Below, piece by piece: positions 46,120 to 56,003 of a stretch of DNA of 64,000 nucleotides. The stretch is from positions 124,001 to 188,000 of the forward strand of contig CALWLD010000002.1 of NCBI GenBank assembly GCA_944381435.1. Direction: 5' to 3'. Positions within the stretch are counted from its first letter, which is position 1. Each line of letters begins with the position of its first letter. The notes beneath the pieces are model-generated. The model was not told where the DNA came from and did not search any database. It was given only the letters and a program-made list of their open reading frames with translations. The position numbers and the translations under genes were made by a program. This DNA comes from an uncultured Clostridia bacterium (GTDB lineage: Bacteria > Bacillota > Clostridia > Lachnospirales > CAG-274).

Positions 46120-47661
46120 TTATTTAATTAATAAACTTTCACCTGTCATTTCTTTTGGTTGCTCTAAGCCCATCATATCTAAAAGAGTTGGAGCTATATC
46201 TGCAAGCTTACCATCTTCTTTAAGACCTTTAGCTTTATCACAGTTTACTAAAATAAATGGAACAGGGTTTGTTGTATGAGCTGTAAAAGGCTCATTAGTA
46301 GTGTAATCTATAAGTTGGTCGCTGTTACCGTGGTCTGCACAAATAAACATTTGAGCATTATTTTCTACAACTGCATCAACAACTTTACCTATGCATTCAT
46401 CTACATATTCTATAGCTTTAACGGCAGCATCAATAACACCTGTGTGACCTACCATATCTGGGTTTGCATAGTTTACAATAATTAAATCGTATTTACCGCT
46501 TGCAATATTTTCAGTTAATTTTTCTGTAACTTCTTTAGCACTCATTTCTGGTTGTAAATCGTAAGTAGCCACTTGTGGTGAAGGAATTAAAATTCTATCT
46601 TCGTTTTTATAAGGCTCTTCTACACCGCCATTAAAGAAAAATGTAACGTGAGCATATTTTTCAGTTTCTGCAAGTCTTAATTGAGTAAGACCTAAATTAG
46701 ATATGTATTCACCAAAAGTATTCGTTAAGCTTTCTTTTAAGAAAACAACTTCTTTATTTTTAATAGAAGAATCGTAATCTGTGAAAGTAACAAATTTTGT
46801 ATTAAAGTAACCTTTAGCTCTGTCAAAACCTGTAAATTCTTCATCACAAAAAGCTCTTGTCATTTCTCTTGCTCTATCAGGACGATAGTTAAAGAAAATA
46901 ACAGAATCATTTTCGTTAATAGTAGCAACAGGCATATCGTTTTCTGTAACAACAGTAGGCACTACAAATTCATCGTTTACATCTTTAGAATAAGAATTTT
47001 CAATATAAGAAATAACATTGTCTGTGCTATCACCTTTACCCATAACCATAGCGTTATAAGCGTGCTCTACTCTTTCCCAACGGTTATCTCTGTCCATAGC
47101 ATAGTATCTACCGCTAATAGTAGCTATTTTACCTACGCCTATTTCATTAATTTTAGCTTGTAATTCTTCTAAAAAGCCTTTACCAGATGTAGGAGGTGTA
47201 TCTCTACCATCTAAAAATGCGTGAACATATACTTTTTCAATACCGTTCATTTTAGCCATTTTTAATAAACCATATAAATGTTCATTGTGGCTATGAACAC
47301 CACCACTAGATAAAAGACCCATTAAATGTAAGCTAGTGTTTCTTTCTTTACAGTTATCCATAGCAGATTTTAAAACACTATTTTCAAAGAAATCTCCGTC
47401 TTGGATAGATTTAGTTATTCTTGTAAGCTCTTGGTAAACAATTCTACCAGCACCCATATTTAAATGACCAACTTCAGAGTTACCCATTTGCCCATCTGGT
47501 AAGCCAACAAATAAACCGCTAGCATTACCTTTAACACAAGGATATTCTTTAGTTATTTTATCCATATTAGGCGTATTAGCAAGTTTAATTGCATTACCTT
47601 CAGTTTTTTCGTTTATACCAAAACCGTCTAATATCATTAAAACAGTAGTTTTTTTACTCAT
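46120..47661 (-). CDS. gpmI: 2,3-bisphosphoglycerate-independent phosphoglycerate mutase
   Basis: Manganese-dependent interconversion of 3- and 2-phosphoglycerate. The 513-residue protein has LMILDGFGIN (metal-binding Asp), the catalytic Ser in MGNSEVGHLNMGAGRIVYQ, HAFLDGRDTPP, RADR-type motif NYRPDRAREMTRAF and CADHGNSDQLID. Length and motif order are typical. The ATG follows GGAGATA. Sits 24 bases after tpiA, 150 bases before eno; that gap is AT-rich. Confidence 0.97.
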   Translation of the reverse strand: MSKKTTVLMILDGFGINEKTEGNAIKLANTPNMDKITKEYPCVKGNASGLFVGLPDGQMGNSEVGHLNMGAGRIVYQELTRITKSIQDGDFFENSVLKSAMDNCKERNTSLHLMGLLSSGGVHSHNEHLYGLLKMAKMNGIEKVYVHAFLDGRDTPPTSGKGFLEELQAKINEIGVGKIATISGRYYAMDRDNRWERVEHAYNAMVMGKGDSTDNVISYIENSYSKDVNDEFVVPTVVTENDMPVATINENDSVIFFNYRPDRAREMTRAFCDEEFTGFDRAKGYFNTKFVTFTDYDSSIKNKEVVFLKESLTNTFGEYISNLGLTQLRLAETEKYAHVTFFFNGGVEEPYKNEDRILIPSPQVATYDLQPEMSAKEVTEKLTENIASGKYDLIIVNYANPDMVGHTGVIDAAVKAIEYVDECIGKVVDAVVENNAQMFICADHGNSDQLIDYTTNEPFTAHTTNPVPFILVNCDKAKGLKEDGKLADIAPTLLDMMGLEQPKEMTGESLLIK

Positions 47662-47685
47662 ATTTATCTCCTTATTATTAAGATA

Positions 47686-48429
47686 TTAATAATTTACAAC
47701 TTTGATAAAGTCTTCTTTAAGAGAAGCTCCACCAACTAAGCCACCATCAATATTTGGCATATTAAATAATTCGTTAGCACTATCTCCTGTAACGCTACCG
47801 CCGTATTGTATTCTAATAACATCAGCTACTTCTTGACCGTATACTTCAGCTACAACTTTTCTAACTTCAGCACAAACTTCTTCTGCTTGTTCTTTAGTAG
47901 CAACTTTACCTGTACCAATAGCCCAGATTGGCTCATAAGCTATAACAACTTTTTTAGCATCTTCTTTAGATATACCAGCAAAAGCTTTTTTAACTTGTAC
48001 TCTTACTAATTCAATAGTAATATCAAGTTCTCTTTCTTCAAGAGTTTCACCAACGCATAAAATAGGAACAATATCGTGTTCTAAAGCTTTTTTAACTTTT
48101 TTGTTTACGATTTCATCAGTTTCGCCAAAGTATGCTCTTCTTTCAGAATGACCTATAATAACATATTTAACGCCAAGTTCTTTAAGCATAGAAGGTGCAA
48201 TTTCACCTGTGTAAGCACCAGATTCTTCAAAGTGCATATTTTGAGCACCAAGGTTAATGTTAGTACCTTTAATAGCTTCAGAAACAGATGCTAAATCTAC
48301 AAAAGGAACACAAACAACTACATCGCTTTTATCTGTATCAATACCACTTTTTAAAGTGTTGATAAGTTCAACAGCTTCATTGTGGTTTTTATTCATTTTC
48401 CAGTTACCTGCAATAATTTTCTTTCTCAT
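47686..48429 (-). CDS. tpiA: Triosephosphate isomerase
   Basis: Interconverts dihydroxyacetone phosphate and glyceraldehyde 3-phosphate. The 247-residue TIM barrel has GNWKMNKN, the catalytic His in [14 protein letters not shown], the catalytic Glu in [14 protein letters not shown] and the phosphate-binding [20 protein letters not shown] precedes the ATG. Lies between pgk and gpmI with short gaps. Confidence 0.97.
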   Translation of the reverse strand: MRKKIIAGNWKMNKNHNEAVELINTLKSGIDTDKSDVVVCVPFVDLASVSEAIKGTNINLGAQNMHFEESGAYTGEIAPSMLKELGVKYVIIGHSERRAYFGETDEIVNKKVKKALEHDIVPILCVGETLEERELDITIELVRVQVKKAFAGISKEDAKKVVIAYEPIWAIGTGKVATKEQAEEVCAEVRKVVAEVYGQEVADVIRIQYGGSVTGDSANELFNMPNIDGGLVGGASLKEDFIKVVNY

Positions 48430-48494
48430 AATTATCCTCCATAAATATAGGCTAAGACTAAAAAGCCTTAGCCTGTTAATAACTAAATTATATA

Positions 48495-49682
48495 TTATTT
48501 ATCATCAGCTGCAACAACACCTGGTAATTCTTTACCTTCTAAGAATTCTAAAGAAGCACCACCACCAGTTGAAATGTGGCTCATTTTATCACCAAAGCCA
48601 AGTTGGTTAACAGCTGCAGCAGAATCACCACCACCGATAATAGTTGTAGCATCAATTTCTGCTAAAGCTTTAGCTACTGCAATAGTACCTTTTGCAAAGT
48701 TTTCAAATTCAAATACACCCATAGGACCGTTCCAAACAACAGTTTTAGCATCTTTTAATGCATTAGCAAATAACTCTCTAGTTTTTTCGCCAATGTCAAG
48801 ACCTTGCCAACCAGCAGGTATGCCACCTTCAACTGTTTTAAACTCTGTATCATTTTTAAATTCTTGTGTAACAACTGTATCTACAGGGATTAAGAAGTTT
48901 ACACCTTTAGCTTTAGCTTTTTCCATCATTTCTTTAGCATAATCTACTTTGTCTGCTTCTAATAAAGAATCACCAACTTCAAGACCATTAGCTTTCATAA
49001 ATGTGTAAGCCATACCACCACCAATGATTAATGTATCAACTTTTTCAAGTAAGTTGTTAATAACATTGATTTTGTCAGAAACTTTAGCACCACCTAAGAT
49101 AGCAACAAAAGGTCTAACTGGGTTGTTTACAGCGTTACCTAAGTAAGTGATTTCTTTATCCATTAAGTAACCAACTGCAGATTCAGAAACAAATTTTGTA
49201 ACGCCAACTGTTGAGCAGTGAGCTCTATGAGAAGAACCAAATGCATCGTTTACATATACATCACAAAGGCTAGCAAGCTCTTTGCTAAAGCTTTCTTCGT
49301 TTTTAGTTTCTTCTTTTCTAAATCTAGTGTTTTCTAATAAAACAACATCGCCTTCTTGCATAGCTTCAACAGCTTTTTTAGCGTTTTCGCCAACAACTGT
49401 ATCATCTGCTGCAAAAACAACAGGTTTACCTAATTTTTCTGATAATCTAGTAGCAACAGGTGCTAAAGATGCACTAGGAGTAGGTTCTTTTGGTTTACCT
49501 AAGTGAGAACATAAAATAACTTTTGCACCTTCATTTATTAATTTATTTATTGTAGGAAGAGCTGCAACTATTCTGTTTTCGTCTGTAATAACACCATCTT
49601 GTAATGGCACGTTAAAGTCGCATCTTACTAACACTCTTTTTCCTTTTACTTGTAAATCATCAACGGATTTTTTATTTAACAT
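48495..49682 (-). CDS. pgk: Phosphoglycerate kinase
   Basis: Makes ATP from 1,3-bisphosphoglycerate. The ~395-residue protein has [64 protein letters not shown] and [21 protein letters not shown] choose the ATG at 49680-49682, which follows GAAAGGGG; the ORF continues 6 codons upstream over that site. First gene of the glycolytic unit. The usual upstream partner, gapA, is absent from this window. Confidence 0.97.
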   Translation of the reverse strand: MLNKKSVDDLQVKGKRVLVRCDFNVPLQDGVITDENRIVAALPTINKLINEGAKVILCSHLGKPKEPTPSASLAPVATRLSEKLGKPVVFAADDTVVGENAKKAVEAMQEGDVVLLENTRFRKEETKNEESFSKELASLCDVYVNDAFGSSHRAHCSTVGVTKFVSESAVGYLMDKEITYLGNAVNNPVRPFVAILGGAKVSDKINVINNLLEKVDTLIIGGGMAYTFMKANGLEVGDSLLEADKVDYAKEMMEKAKAKGVNFLIPVDTVVTQEFKNDTEFKTVEGGIPAGWQGLDIGEKTRELFANALKDAKTVVWNGPMGVFEFENFAKGTIAVAKALAEIDATTIIGGGDSAAAVNQLGFGDKMSHISTGGGASLEFLEGKELPGVVAADDK

Positions 49683-50002
49683 AATAAATTCCCCTTTCAA
49701 ATATACACAATATTTTGTGCTACTAAATTTAAGTTAATGTTTTAGATTTTTGTAATTAAAACAAATTTGCATAATTACATTGATAATATTATAACATATT
49801 TGCCATTTTATTGCTTTACACTTTTTATACAATTTTTTGCTGTTTTTATTATCATTTTTTATTAATAACGCACAATAAACACTTTTTATACTATAAAATA
49901 AATATTTTTTATACTTATTTTATAAATTTTCATAAAATTTAATAAACCTTTTAAGCAAATATACGTATATTTATATAAATAAACTTTATGGAGGTAATTA
50001 TT
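49683..50002. other. Divergent intergenic region between pgk and the SHOCT-like gene
   Basis: About 320 AT-rich bases between divergent genes. On the minus strand, TGTTATAAT at 49788-49796 could be an extended -10 element for pgk; I could not find a convincing -35. The only other feature is the palindrome at 49957-49972. No gene visible. Confidence 0.5.
49957..49972. promoter_or_regulatory. 16-bp palindrome upstream of the SHOCT-like gene
   Basis: AAATATACGTATATTT is a perfect 16-bp palindrome, 30 bases before the start codon at 50003. Its core 13-mer matches the dyad upstream of nrdD. Likely operator or promoter-overlapping element; no regulator is identified. Confidence 0.45.
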
Positions 50003-50353
50003 ATGACAAGTGAAAGAATGATGATTCTAGAAATGGTTAAAGATGGTAAAATATCTGTTGATGATGGTGTTAAGCTTTTAAATGCAATAAATAAAAATAG
50101 TTCTAATGTATTTAATGATTTTTCAAATGATTTAAAATACAAAATCAATCATTTACCAAAACCTGATGCTAATAAAATTAAACAAAATACACAAGCATTT
50201 TTTAATAAAACAGAAGAAATATTTGAAGATTTCACAAAATCTGTAAAAGATTTCTTTAATACATCAGACACAAATGATTTTAAAGATACCAAAGAAACAA
50301 TAAATGTTGAACCTTCAGATGATAATAACAAAAAAGATAATGAAGAAAACTAA
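50003..50353 (+). CDS. Small protein with SHOCT-like N-terminal helices
   Basis: A 116-residue soluble protein. The first ~35 residues (MTSERMMILEMVKDGKISVD followed by DGVKLLNAI) read like the SHOCT-like/YvlB N-terminal domain, a short oligomerisation-type helix pair. The rest is Lys/Asn/Asp-rich and probably disordered. No signal peptide or membrane segment is seen. I use the ATG at 50003, which follows GGAGGT; the frame's earlier ATG overlaps that site. Function is unknown. Confidence 0.7.
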   Translation: MTSERMMILEMVKDGKISVDDGVKLLNAINKNSSNVFNDFSNDLKYKINHLPKPDANKIKQNTQAFFNKTEEIFEDFTKSVKDFFNTSDTNDFKDTKETINVEPSDDNNKKDNEEN

Positions 50354-50440
50354 ATAAATTTTTAAACCATAAAATATTATTTACAAAAATTTTATTTTAA
50401 ACTATATAAAAAATAGTATTTTTGTATAGTTTATCCCTCA

Positions 50441-50462
50441 TAATAAAAGCTAGCTTTTATTA
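50441..50462. repeat. 22-bp perfect palindrome after the SHOCT-like gene
   Basis: The palindrome TAATAAAAGC-TAGCTTTTATTA lies 88 bases past the stop codon. It is just before the tdk terminator hairpin. A stem without a loop is a poor terminator, so it may be a weak terminator or a protein-binding site. Confidence 0.4.
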
Positions 50463-50463
50463 G

Positions 50464-50505
50464 ATAAATATAAGGCTATAGAAAAATCTATAGCCTTATA
50501 TTTAT
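50464..50505. terminator. Bidirectional terminator between SHOCT-like gene and tdk
   Basis: ATAAATATAAGGCTATAGA and TCTATAGCCTTATATTTAT form a perfect 19-bp stem around AAAA, then T-rich DNA. It overlaps the tdk stop codon. Member of the GGCTATAG family. Confidence 0.85.
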
Positions 50506-51110
50506 TTTTTATTTAAAAATGGCTTAAAATAATGTTTTCTACAAGTTGATATAAAATAGTCTTCCCCTTCTTCTGTATCTCCTATAACAACAGTATTTCC
50601 TGTATCTGATTCTAAAATAGGTTTACCATTTTTTATTCTTAAATTCATAGTAGCTTTGCTATCACAAAAATGACAAACACTTTTTATCTCTTGTATGCTA
50701 TCTGCAAAATATAATAATGCCTTTGAACCTTCAAAAAGCTCACCTTTTATATAGCTATTTTTAAGTCCATAGCATATAACAGGAATATTTAGAAAATCTA
50801 CTATTTCTGTAAGCTCTATAACTTGCTGTTTTGTTAAAAACTGTGCTTCGTCTATTAATATACAATTTATTTTTTGTTGATTTTTACTTTCTATAAAATC
50901 ATATAAATTAGTATCATTAGAAAAGCAAAAACACTTATGTTTATATGATAAAGCTCTGCTTTCTATAAAACCATCTTGTGTTCTTGTATCTAGGCTAGAC
51001 CTAAGACAAATTATGTTTTTACCTTGATGTTCATATTTATGGGCGGTCATTAAAAGGTCTGCCGATTTTGATGCGTCCATCGTACCATATTTAAAATATA
51101 ATTTTGCCAT
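50502..51110 (-). CDS. tdk: Thymidine kinase
   Basis: Salvages thymidine to dTMP. The 202-residue type II thymidine kinase has a P-loop variant YGTMDASKSADLL (Ala for the usual Gly before Ser-Lys-Ser), the Walker B/active-site CILIDEAQFL, and zinc-site Cys in CHFCDSK together with TCRKHYF near the C-terminus. The P-loop variant is common in clostridial enzymes. AGGAGA precedes the ATG. Its 3' end overlaps the terminator at 50464. Confidence 0.93.
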   Translation of the reverse strand: MAKLYFKYGTMDASKSADLLMTAHKYEHQGKNIICLRSSLDTRTQDGFIESRALSYKHKCFCFSNDTNLYDFIESKNQQKINCILIDEAQFLTKQQVIELTEIVDFLNIPVICYGLKNSYIKGELFEGSKALLYFADSIQEIKSVCHFCDSKATMNLRIKNGKPILESDTGNTVVIGDTEEGEDYFISTCRKHYFKPFLNKK

Positions 51111-51121
51111 TTTATCTCCTA

Positions 51122-52459
51122 TTAATTTGTATTTTCTTCTGTTTTTTCATTATTTTTATCATCTGTGCTGTTTAAGGTTTCTTCTATGATGTTTATCATT
51201 ATATCTTTTGTAAGGCTTCCAGATATATATCCATAAATTTTGCCTTCTTTATTAATCATAAATGTAGTAGGAAAAGACCTTATAAAGTAATCCATAGAAA
51301 CTTCTCCTGTTTCATCAAAAACTATAGGGAAAGTATAACCTTTTTCATCTATAAATTCTATAATTTCTTCTTTAGATACATCACTATTGTTAGGGTATTC
51401 TTCAGATGATGGATTGGCAACACCTAATATAACAACCTCTTCTTCATTAAGTCCATATTCTTTATAAAGCTCTTCTATATGAGGCATTTCTATTAAACAA
51501 GGATTACACCAAGTTGCCCAGAAATTAAGAAAAACTACTTTTCCTTTATAATCAGATAATGTATGCTCATTGCCATATTGGTCTGTAAGGGTAAAATCAA
51601 ATAAATCAGGTAATTCTTCTATATCTTCATTGCTACTTTCTTCTTGAGTTGTGTTTTCTGTAGGTTCTTCTTTTTCTTGTACGTCTTCTTGGTTATCTTG
51701 TTTTTCTTGTTTAGTGCTAGATGTAGTGTATTGGTTTAAATATTTAGATATACCGTTCATATATCCTGTAAAAGTCATAATACCTATTATTATTAGTAAA
51801 ACACCGCTTATTTTAACTGTATATTTTATTATTTTAGGGTTATTTTTAAAGAAATTTAAAACTTGGCTAGTAAATAAACCTAATAATAAAAATGGTAAAA
51901 TAAAGCCTAAAGAGTATACAAAAACTAATAAATTACCAAGAAAAGCACTTTGTGAGCTAGAAGCAAGTATTAAAACAGATGATAAAGCAGGCCCAACACA
52001 AGGTGTCCAAGCAAAGCTAAATGTAAAGCCCATAACAAAAGCTATTAAAGGGTTTACCTCTTTTTTGCTTATATCAAAATTTATTTTTCGCTCTTTTTGT
52101 AAAAATTTAAAATTAAAAACTCCAAGTTGAAAAAGCCCAAGTAAAACAATTATTATACCACCTATTCTTGTAAATAAAACTTGATGGCTACTAAAAAATC
52201 TTCCTATTGTAGAGAAAGATAACCCAAGTAAAAAGAAAGTTACGCATATACCTATTGCAAAACATAATGTATGGAAAAATACTTTTTTCCTATTATATAC
52301 AACTTTTCCATCAGACAAAGTTTGTTTAGCGTTACCTGCTAAATATGTTATATATATAGGTATTAATGGTAAAATACAAGGAGATAGAAAAGAAACTAAC
52401 CCCTCTATAAATACAATAAAAAAACTTATATGTTCTGAAACATTTACGCTATCAAACAT
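51122..52459 (-). CDS. CcdA-TlpA fusion: thiol electron transport membrane protein
   Basis: A 445-residue two-part protein. Residues ~1-225 are a CcdA-like membrane domain with six hydrophobic segments and the two redox Cys in LSPCILPLIPIY and AWTPCVGPAL. An acidic Gln/Glu linker (about residues 235-275) joins an extracytoplasmic TlpA/ResA-like thioredoxin domain with FLNFWATWCNPCLIEMP. CcdA carries electrons from cytoplasmic thioredoxin across the membrane, here directly to its own fused domain. Such fusions supply reductant to exported disulfides. The next gene downstream of tsaD's side, a thioredoxin at 52472, is the likely electron donor. Confidence 0.9.
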   Translation of the reverse strand: MFDSVNVSEHISFFIVFIEGLVSFLSPCILPLIPIYITYLAGNAKQTLSDGKVVYNRKKVFFHTLCFAIGICVTFFLLGLSFSTIGRFFSSHQVLFTRIGGIIIVLLGLFQLGVFNFKFLQKERKINFDISKKEVNPLIAFVMGFTFSFAWTPCVGPALSSVLILASSSQSAFLGNLLVFVYSLGFILPFLLLGLFTSQVLNFFKNNPKIIKYTVKISGVLLIIIGIMTFTGYMNGISKYLNQYTTSSTKQEKQDNQEDVQEKEEPTENTTQEESSNEDIEELPDLFDFTLTDQYGNEHTLSDYKGKVVFLNFWATWCNPCLIEMPHIEELYKEYGLNEEEVVILGVANPSSEEYPNNSDVSKEEIIEFIDEKGYTFPIVFDETGEVSMDYFIRSFPTTFMINKEGKIYGYISGSLTKDIMINIIEETLNSTDDKNNEKTEENTN

Positions 52460-52471
52460 TTTTTCACCTTT

Positions 52472-52780
52472 CTAACTATTAATTATTTTTTCTATAAATT
52501 CTTTGTCTTTTAATCCATTTACCTTTTCAATAATTTTGCTATCTTTTATAAAAACCATTGAAGGTACTGACATTATACCAAATTTAACTGCCAAATCTAC
52601 GCTTTCTTCAATATTTATTTTGCCAACAGTAATGTTTTGGTTCTGGTTTTCTATTTCTTCTAAAATGCCATTTAGTATTTTGCAAGGAGAACAATTTGTA
52701 GAGCTAAACTCTAAAATTACCAAATCTTTATTATTTGTTACATATTCATCGTAATTGTTCTCTAAAATATCTATTATCAT
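52472..52780 (-). CDS. Thioredoxin
   Basis: A 102-residue thioredoxin-fold protein with the active site STNCSPCKILNG (CxxC; Asn replaces the usual Trp before the first Cys) and the cis-Pro segment MSVPSMVFIKDS. No signal peptide, so cytoplasmic. Lies 12 bases upstream of the CcdA-TlpA gene and 12 bases after tsaD. It is well placed to feed electrons to CcdA. The missing Trp makes it a divergent thioredoxin rather than the main TrxA. Confidence 0.9.
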   Translation of the reverse strand: MIIDILENNYDEYVTNNKDLVILEFSSTNCSPCKILNGILEEIENQNQNITVGKINIEESVDLAVKFGIMSVPSMVFIKDSKIIEKVNGLKDKEFIEKIINS

Positions 52781-52792
52781 ATAATCACCTTT

Positions 52793-53821
52793 CTATACTA
52801 TATTATCTAGTCTTAATCCTGGATAAGCATTTAAATCTAAATCAGCAAAATTACCTTTTAAATATTCATAATAACCTGCACAACCTATCATAGCAGCATT
52901 ATCTGTACATAATTTTAAGCTAGGTATACAAAGCTTAATACCTTCTTTATCGCAATCATTTTGCATAGTTTCTCGTAAAAAAGAATTTGCAGAAACACCA
53001 CCTGCTAAAGCTAATGTTTTTATATTTTTATCTTTGCAAGCTTTTATAACTTTAAATACTAAAACATCTGCTACAGCCTGTTGAAAAGATGCGGCTAAAT
53101 CTTCATTTTTAAAAGGTGTATTTGTCATTTTGCTCTTATTAACAAAATTTAAAACAGCAGATTTTAACCCGCTAAAGCTAAAGTCATAGTCATCTGTATC
53201 AATCATTACACGTGGTAAATCTATTTTATTTCTATCCCCTTTTTTTGCAAGCTTATCTATTTCAGGACCTCCAGGATATTTAAGCCCTATAGTTCTTGCA
53301 ACCTTATCAAAAGCCTCGCCACAAGCATCATCTCTTGTTTTACCTAATATTTCAAACTTGCCATAGTCTTTAACATAAACTATATGTGTATGGCCACCTG
53401 ATATAACAAGACTTATAAAAGGTGGCACAAGCTCCTTATCTTCTATGTAGTTAGCATATATATGCCCCTCTATATGATGAACAGGTATGAGAGGTTTTTT
53501 AAGTGTATATGCAAGAGCCTTTGCATAGCTTACCCCAACTAATAATGCACCTACAAGCCCAGGTCCATAAGTAACTGCAACTGCATCTATGTCTTTAAGG
53601 CTTTTATTAGCTTGGTTTAATGCCTCATCTAACACAAAATCTATAACCTCTATATGTTTTCTAGATGCTATCTCTGGTACAACACCACCAAAAGCTCTAT
53701 GTGTATCTATTTGAGAAGATATAACATTAGATAAAACTTCTCGTCCATTCTTTACAACAGCAATAGATGTTTCATCACAAGAGCTTTCAATAGCTAGTAT
53801 AATTATATCTTTATTTTCCAT
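52793..53821 (-). CDS. tsaD: tRNA N6-threonylcarbamoyladenosine transferase TsaD
   Basis: Transfers threonylcarbamoyl to A37 of tRNAs reading ANN codons, working with TsaB and TsaE. The 342-residue ASKHA-fold protein has [33 protein letters not shown], the metal His pair in [22 protein letters not shown] and [14 protein letters not shown], plus [13 protein letters not shown]. Length and motifs are normal. It heads a minus-strand unit with the thioredoxin and CcdA-TlpA genes. Confidence 0.97.
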   Translation of the reverse strand: MENKDIIILAIESSCDETSIAVVKNGREVLSNVISSQIDTHRAFGGVVPEIASRKHIEVIDFVLDEALNQANKSLKDIDAVAVTYGPGLVGALLVGVSYAKALAYTLKKPLIPVHHIEGHIYANYIEDKELVPPFISLVISGGHTHIVYVKDYGKFEILGKTRDDACGEAFDKVARTIGLKYPGGPEIDKLAKKGDRNKIDLPRVMIDTDDYDFSFSGLKSAVLNFVNKSKMTNTPFKNEDLAASFQQAVADVLVFKVIKACKDKNIKTLALAGGVSANSFLRETMQNDCDKEGIKLCIPSLKLCTDNAAMIGCAGYYEYLKGNFADLDLNAYPGLRLDNIV

Positions 53822-53882
53822 ACTATACCCTTTCTGTAAACTTTATTTTTACGCTTTATTATATCAACTATTTATAAACAAA

Positions 53883-54076
53883 TCAATTATTTTTTATTCT
53901 AAATTTTATAAAAATTTTTAAAATAACTAAACAAATCACATAACAAAAAATTATATTTAATGCTAATTGTATAATATCTATCTGTATACTTTTAAATTTG
54001 TATAACCTATGCATTTTAAACCAAATTATAGGCTCTCCTATAATTAATTTATCTTTTATATTTTATTATTTTTCAT
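53883..54076 (-). pseudogene. Possible frameshifted small membrane-protein gene
   Basis: In the 455-base gap between tsaD and prfC, an ATG at 54076 follows a strong GAGGTGAG but stops after 6 codons. Shifting two bases opens a frame encoding about 55 residues (LIIGEPIIWFKMHRLYK, then a single hydrophobic stretch LALNIIFCYVICLVILKIF and a KFRIKNN end). A hairpin AATTATAGG/CCTATAATT lies inside it (54024-54045). It may be a degraded gene, a small ORF or chance. The rest of the gap (54077-54276) is AT-rich and shows only the prfC leader. Confidence 0.25.
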
Positions 54077-54276
54077 ACACTCACCTCATTTCATATTGAT
54101 TATTTAAACCTTATATACTTTTATATTAATTTTACACTATAAAATATTACTTATCAACCTAGTAATATTTTATTAAGTTATAATTATAATAACATATAAA
54201 AAAATATTGATAAAATAAAGGTTAAATGATATAATCTTTAGGTATTAAAAGGAAATTTTATAGAAAGGTTATATAT

Positions 54277-55863
54277 ATGGCTAATATTAATAATATAGAA
54301 GAAATAAATAAAAGAAGAATTTTTGGTATAATATCCCACCCTGATGCTGGTAAAACAACTCTTACAGAAAAGCTATTATTACACGGTGGTGCTATAAGAG
54401 AGGCAGGAGCAGTTAAGGCTAGACGTGGTAATTTTGCAAAATCCGACTGGATGGAAATAGAAAAACAAAGAGGTATATCTGTTACATCATCTGTTATGCA
54501 GTTTGAATATAACGGTAAAAAAATATCTATTATGGATACACCAGGGCATAACGATTTTGGAGAAGATACTTACCGTATATTAACATCTGTAGATAGTGCA
54601 GTTATGGTTATAGACGCTGCAAAAGGTGTTGAAGCTCAAACTAAAAAATTATTTAAAGTATGTAGTATGCGAGAAATACCTATCTTTACCTTTGTAAACA
54701 AGCTAGATAGAGAGGCAAACCCACCTCTTGATTTATTACAATCTTTAGAAGATGCTTTAGGGTTACCTTCTGTTGCAGTAACTTGGCCTATAGGTAGTGG
54801 CTCTATATTTGAAGGTGTATATGATAGAACAGAAAATAAAATACACCTTTTTAAAACAAAAGAAACTATTGAGCTATCTGAAAAAGGTGTATTTGATGAT
54901 AAACTAGAGAATATATTGTTACCAGAAAATTTAGAAAATCTTAGAATGGATATAGAGCTGTTAGACGGTGCTGGCAATGAATTTGACTTAGATTTAATAT
55001 CAAAAGGCAAGCTTTCCCCTGTTTTCTTTGGTACTGCCCTTGCAGATTTTGGTGTTACAGAATTTTTAAATCACTTTTTAAAAATATCCCCTCCACCATC
55101 TGATAGAAAAACAACAACAGGCTCTGTAAGCCCAACAGATAGTTTCTTTAGTGGCTTTATATTTAAAATACAGGCTAATATGAACCCAGCACATAGAGAT
55201 AGGCTTGCATTTTTAAGGATATGTTCAGGTACATTTGAGCGTGGTATGAGCGTTACCTTATCTAGAACAGGTAAACAGTTTAAGCTTAACCAATCTACAC
55301 AGCTAATGGCAAATGAGCGTGAAACAGTAGATGTAGCTTGTGCAGGCGATGTTATAGGTATATACGATTCTGGTAACTATCAAGTTGGTGATACACTTAC
55401 AAACTGTAGTGAAAAAATATTTTTTGAACCACTTCCAACTTTCCCTCCAGAGCTTTTTATGAAAGTTAGACCTATAAACACTATGAAAGCTAAACATTTT
55501 CAAAAAGGAGTTGACCAGTTAGCTCAAGAAGGAGCAATCCAAGTTTATAAAAACCAATTTAACGAAGTTATTTTAGGTGCAGTAGGTCAATTACAGTTTG
55601 AAGTTTTTGAACATCGTATAAAAAATGAATATAATTCAGAGATAAGAATGGAACCTATTAGCTTTACTGTAGCTAGATGGGTAAAATGTGATGATATAGA
55701 AAAATTAAAAGATTTCCAAAATTCAAGATGCACTTTAGTGTTTGACCATTTTGATAGACCTATATTATTATTTGCAAATCAATACACACTAGACACTTTT
55801 ATGGAAAGAAACCCTGAGATAAAGCTTATAGATGCATTAAATGTTCAAACAGAGCTAGGGTAA
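54277..55863 (+). CDS. prfC: Peptide chain release factor 3
   Basis: Ribosomal GTPase that recycles RF1/RF2 after termination. The 528-residue protein has GTPase motifs SHPDAGKTTLTEKLLL, DTPGHNDFGEDTYR and FVNKLDREANPP, and the RF3-specific ARRGNFAKSDWMEIEKQRGISVTS. It ends with IMEPISFTVARWVKC-type RF3 C-terminal domain. Plus strand; AGAAAGG lies upstream of the ATG. Monocistronic. Distinct from EF-G by length and the missing domain IV. Confidence 0.96.
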   Translation: MANINNIEEINKRRIFGIISHPDAGKTTLTEKLLLHGGAIREAGAVKARRGNFAKSDWMEIEKQRGISVTSSVMQFEYNGKKISIMDTPGHNDFGEDTYRILTSVDSAVMVIDAAKGVEAQTKKLFKVCSMREIPIFTFVNKLDREANPPLDLLQSLEDALGLPSVAVTWPIGSGSIFEGVYDRTENKIHLFKTKETIELSEKGVFDDKLENILLPENLENLRMDIELLDGAGNEFDLDLISKGKLSPVFFGTALADFGVTEFLNHFLKISPPPSDRKTTTGSVSPTDSFFSGFIFKIQANMNPAHRDRLAFLRICSGTFERGMSVTLSRTGKQFKLNQSTQLMANERETVDVACAGDVIGIYDSGNYQVGDTLTNCSEKIFFEPLPTFPPELFMKVRPINTMKAKHFQKGVDQLAQEGAIQVYKNQFNEVILGAVGQLQFEVFEHRIKNEYNSEIRMEPISFTVARWVKCDDIEKLKDFQNSRCTLVFDHFDRPILLFANQYTLDTFMERNPEIKLIDALNVQTELG

Positions 55864-55967
55864 ATATTATATACAACATATATTTTATACAATTAAAAGT
55901 TAATTAGTAATAATTATTTATTAAAATTTACTATTGATTTATCAACAGATTTATAGTATTATATAAG

Positions 55968-55977
55968 AATAATTATT
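55968..55977. promoter_or_regulatory. Possible PerR/Fur-type operator
   Basis: AATAATTATT is a 10-bp palindrome about 26 bases upstream of the PerR-like start codon, in the context ATAAGAATAATTATTATT. This resembles, weakly, the TTATAAT-N-ATTATAA box, so autoregulation is possible. The sequence is so AT-rich that it could be chance. Confidence 0.25.
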
Positions 55978-56003
55978 ATTTAGTAAGTAAGGAGGTGTAT
56001 TAT

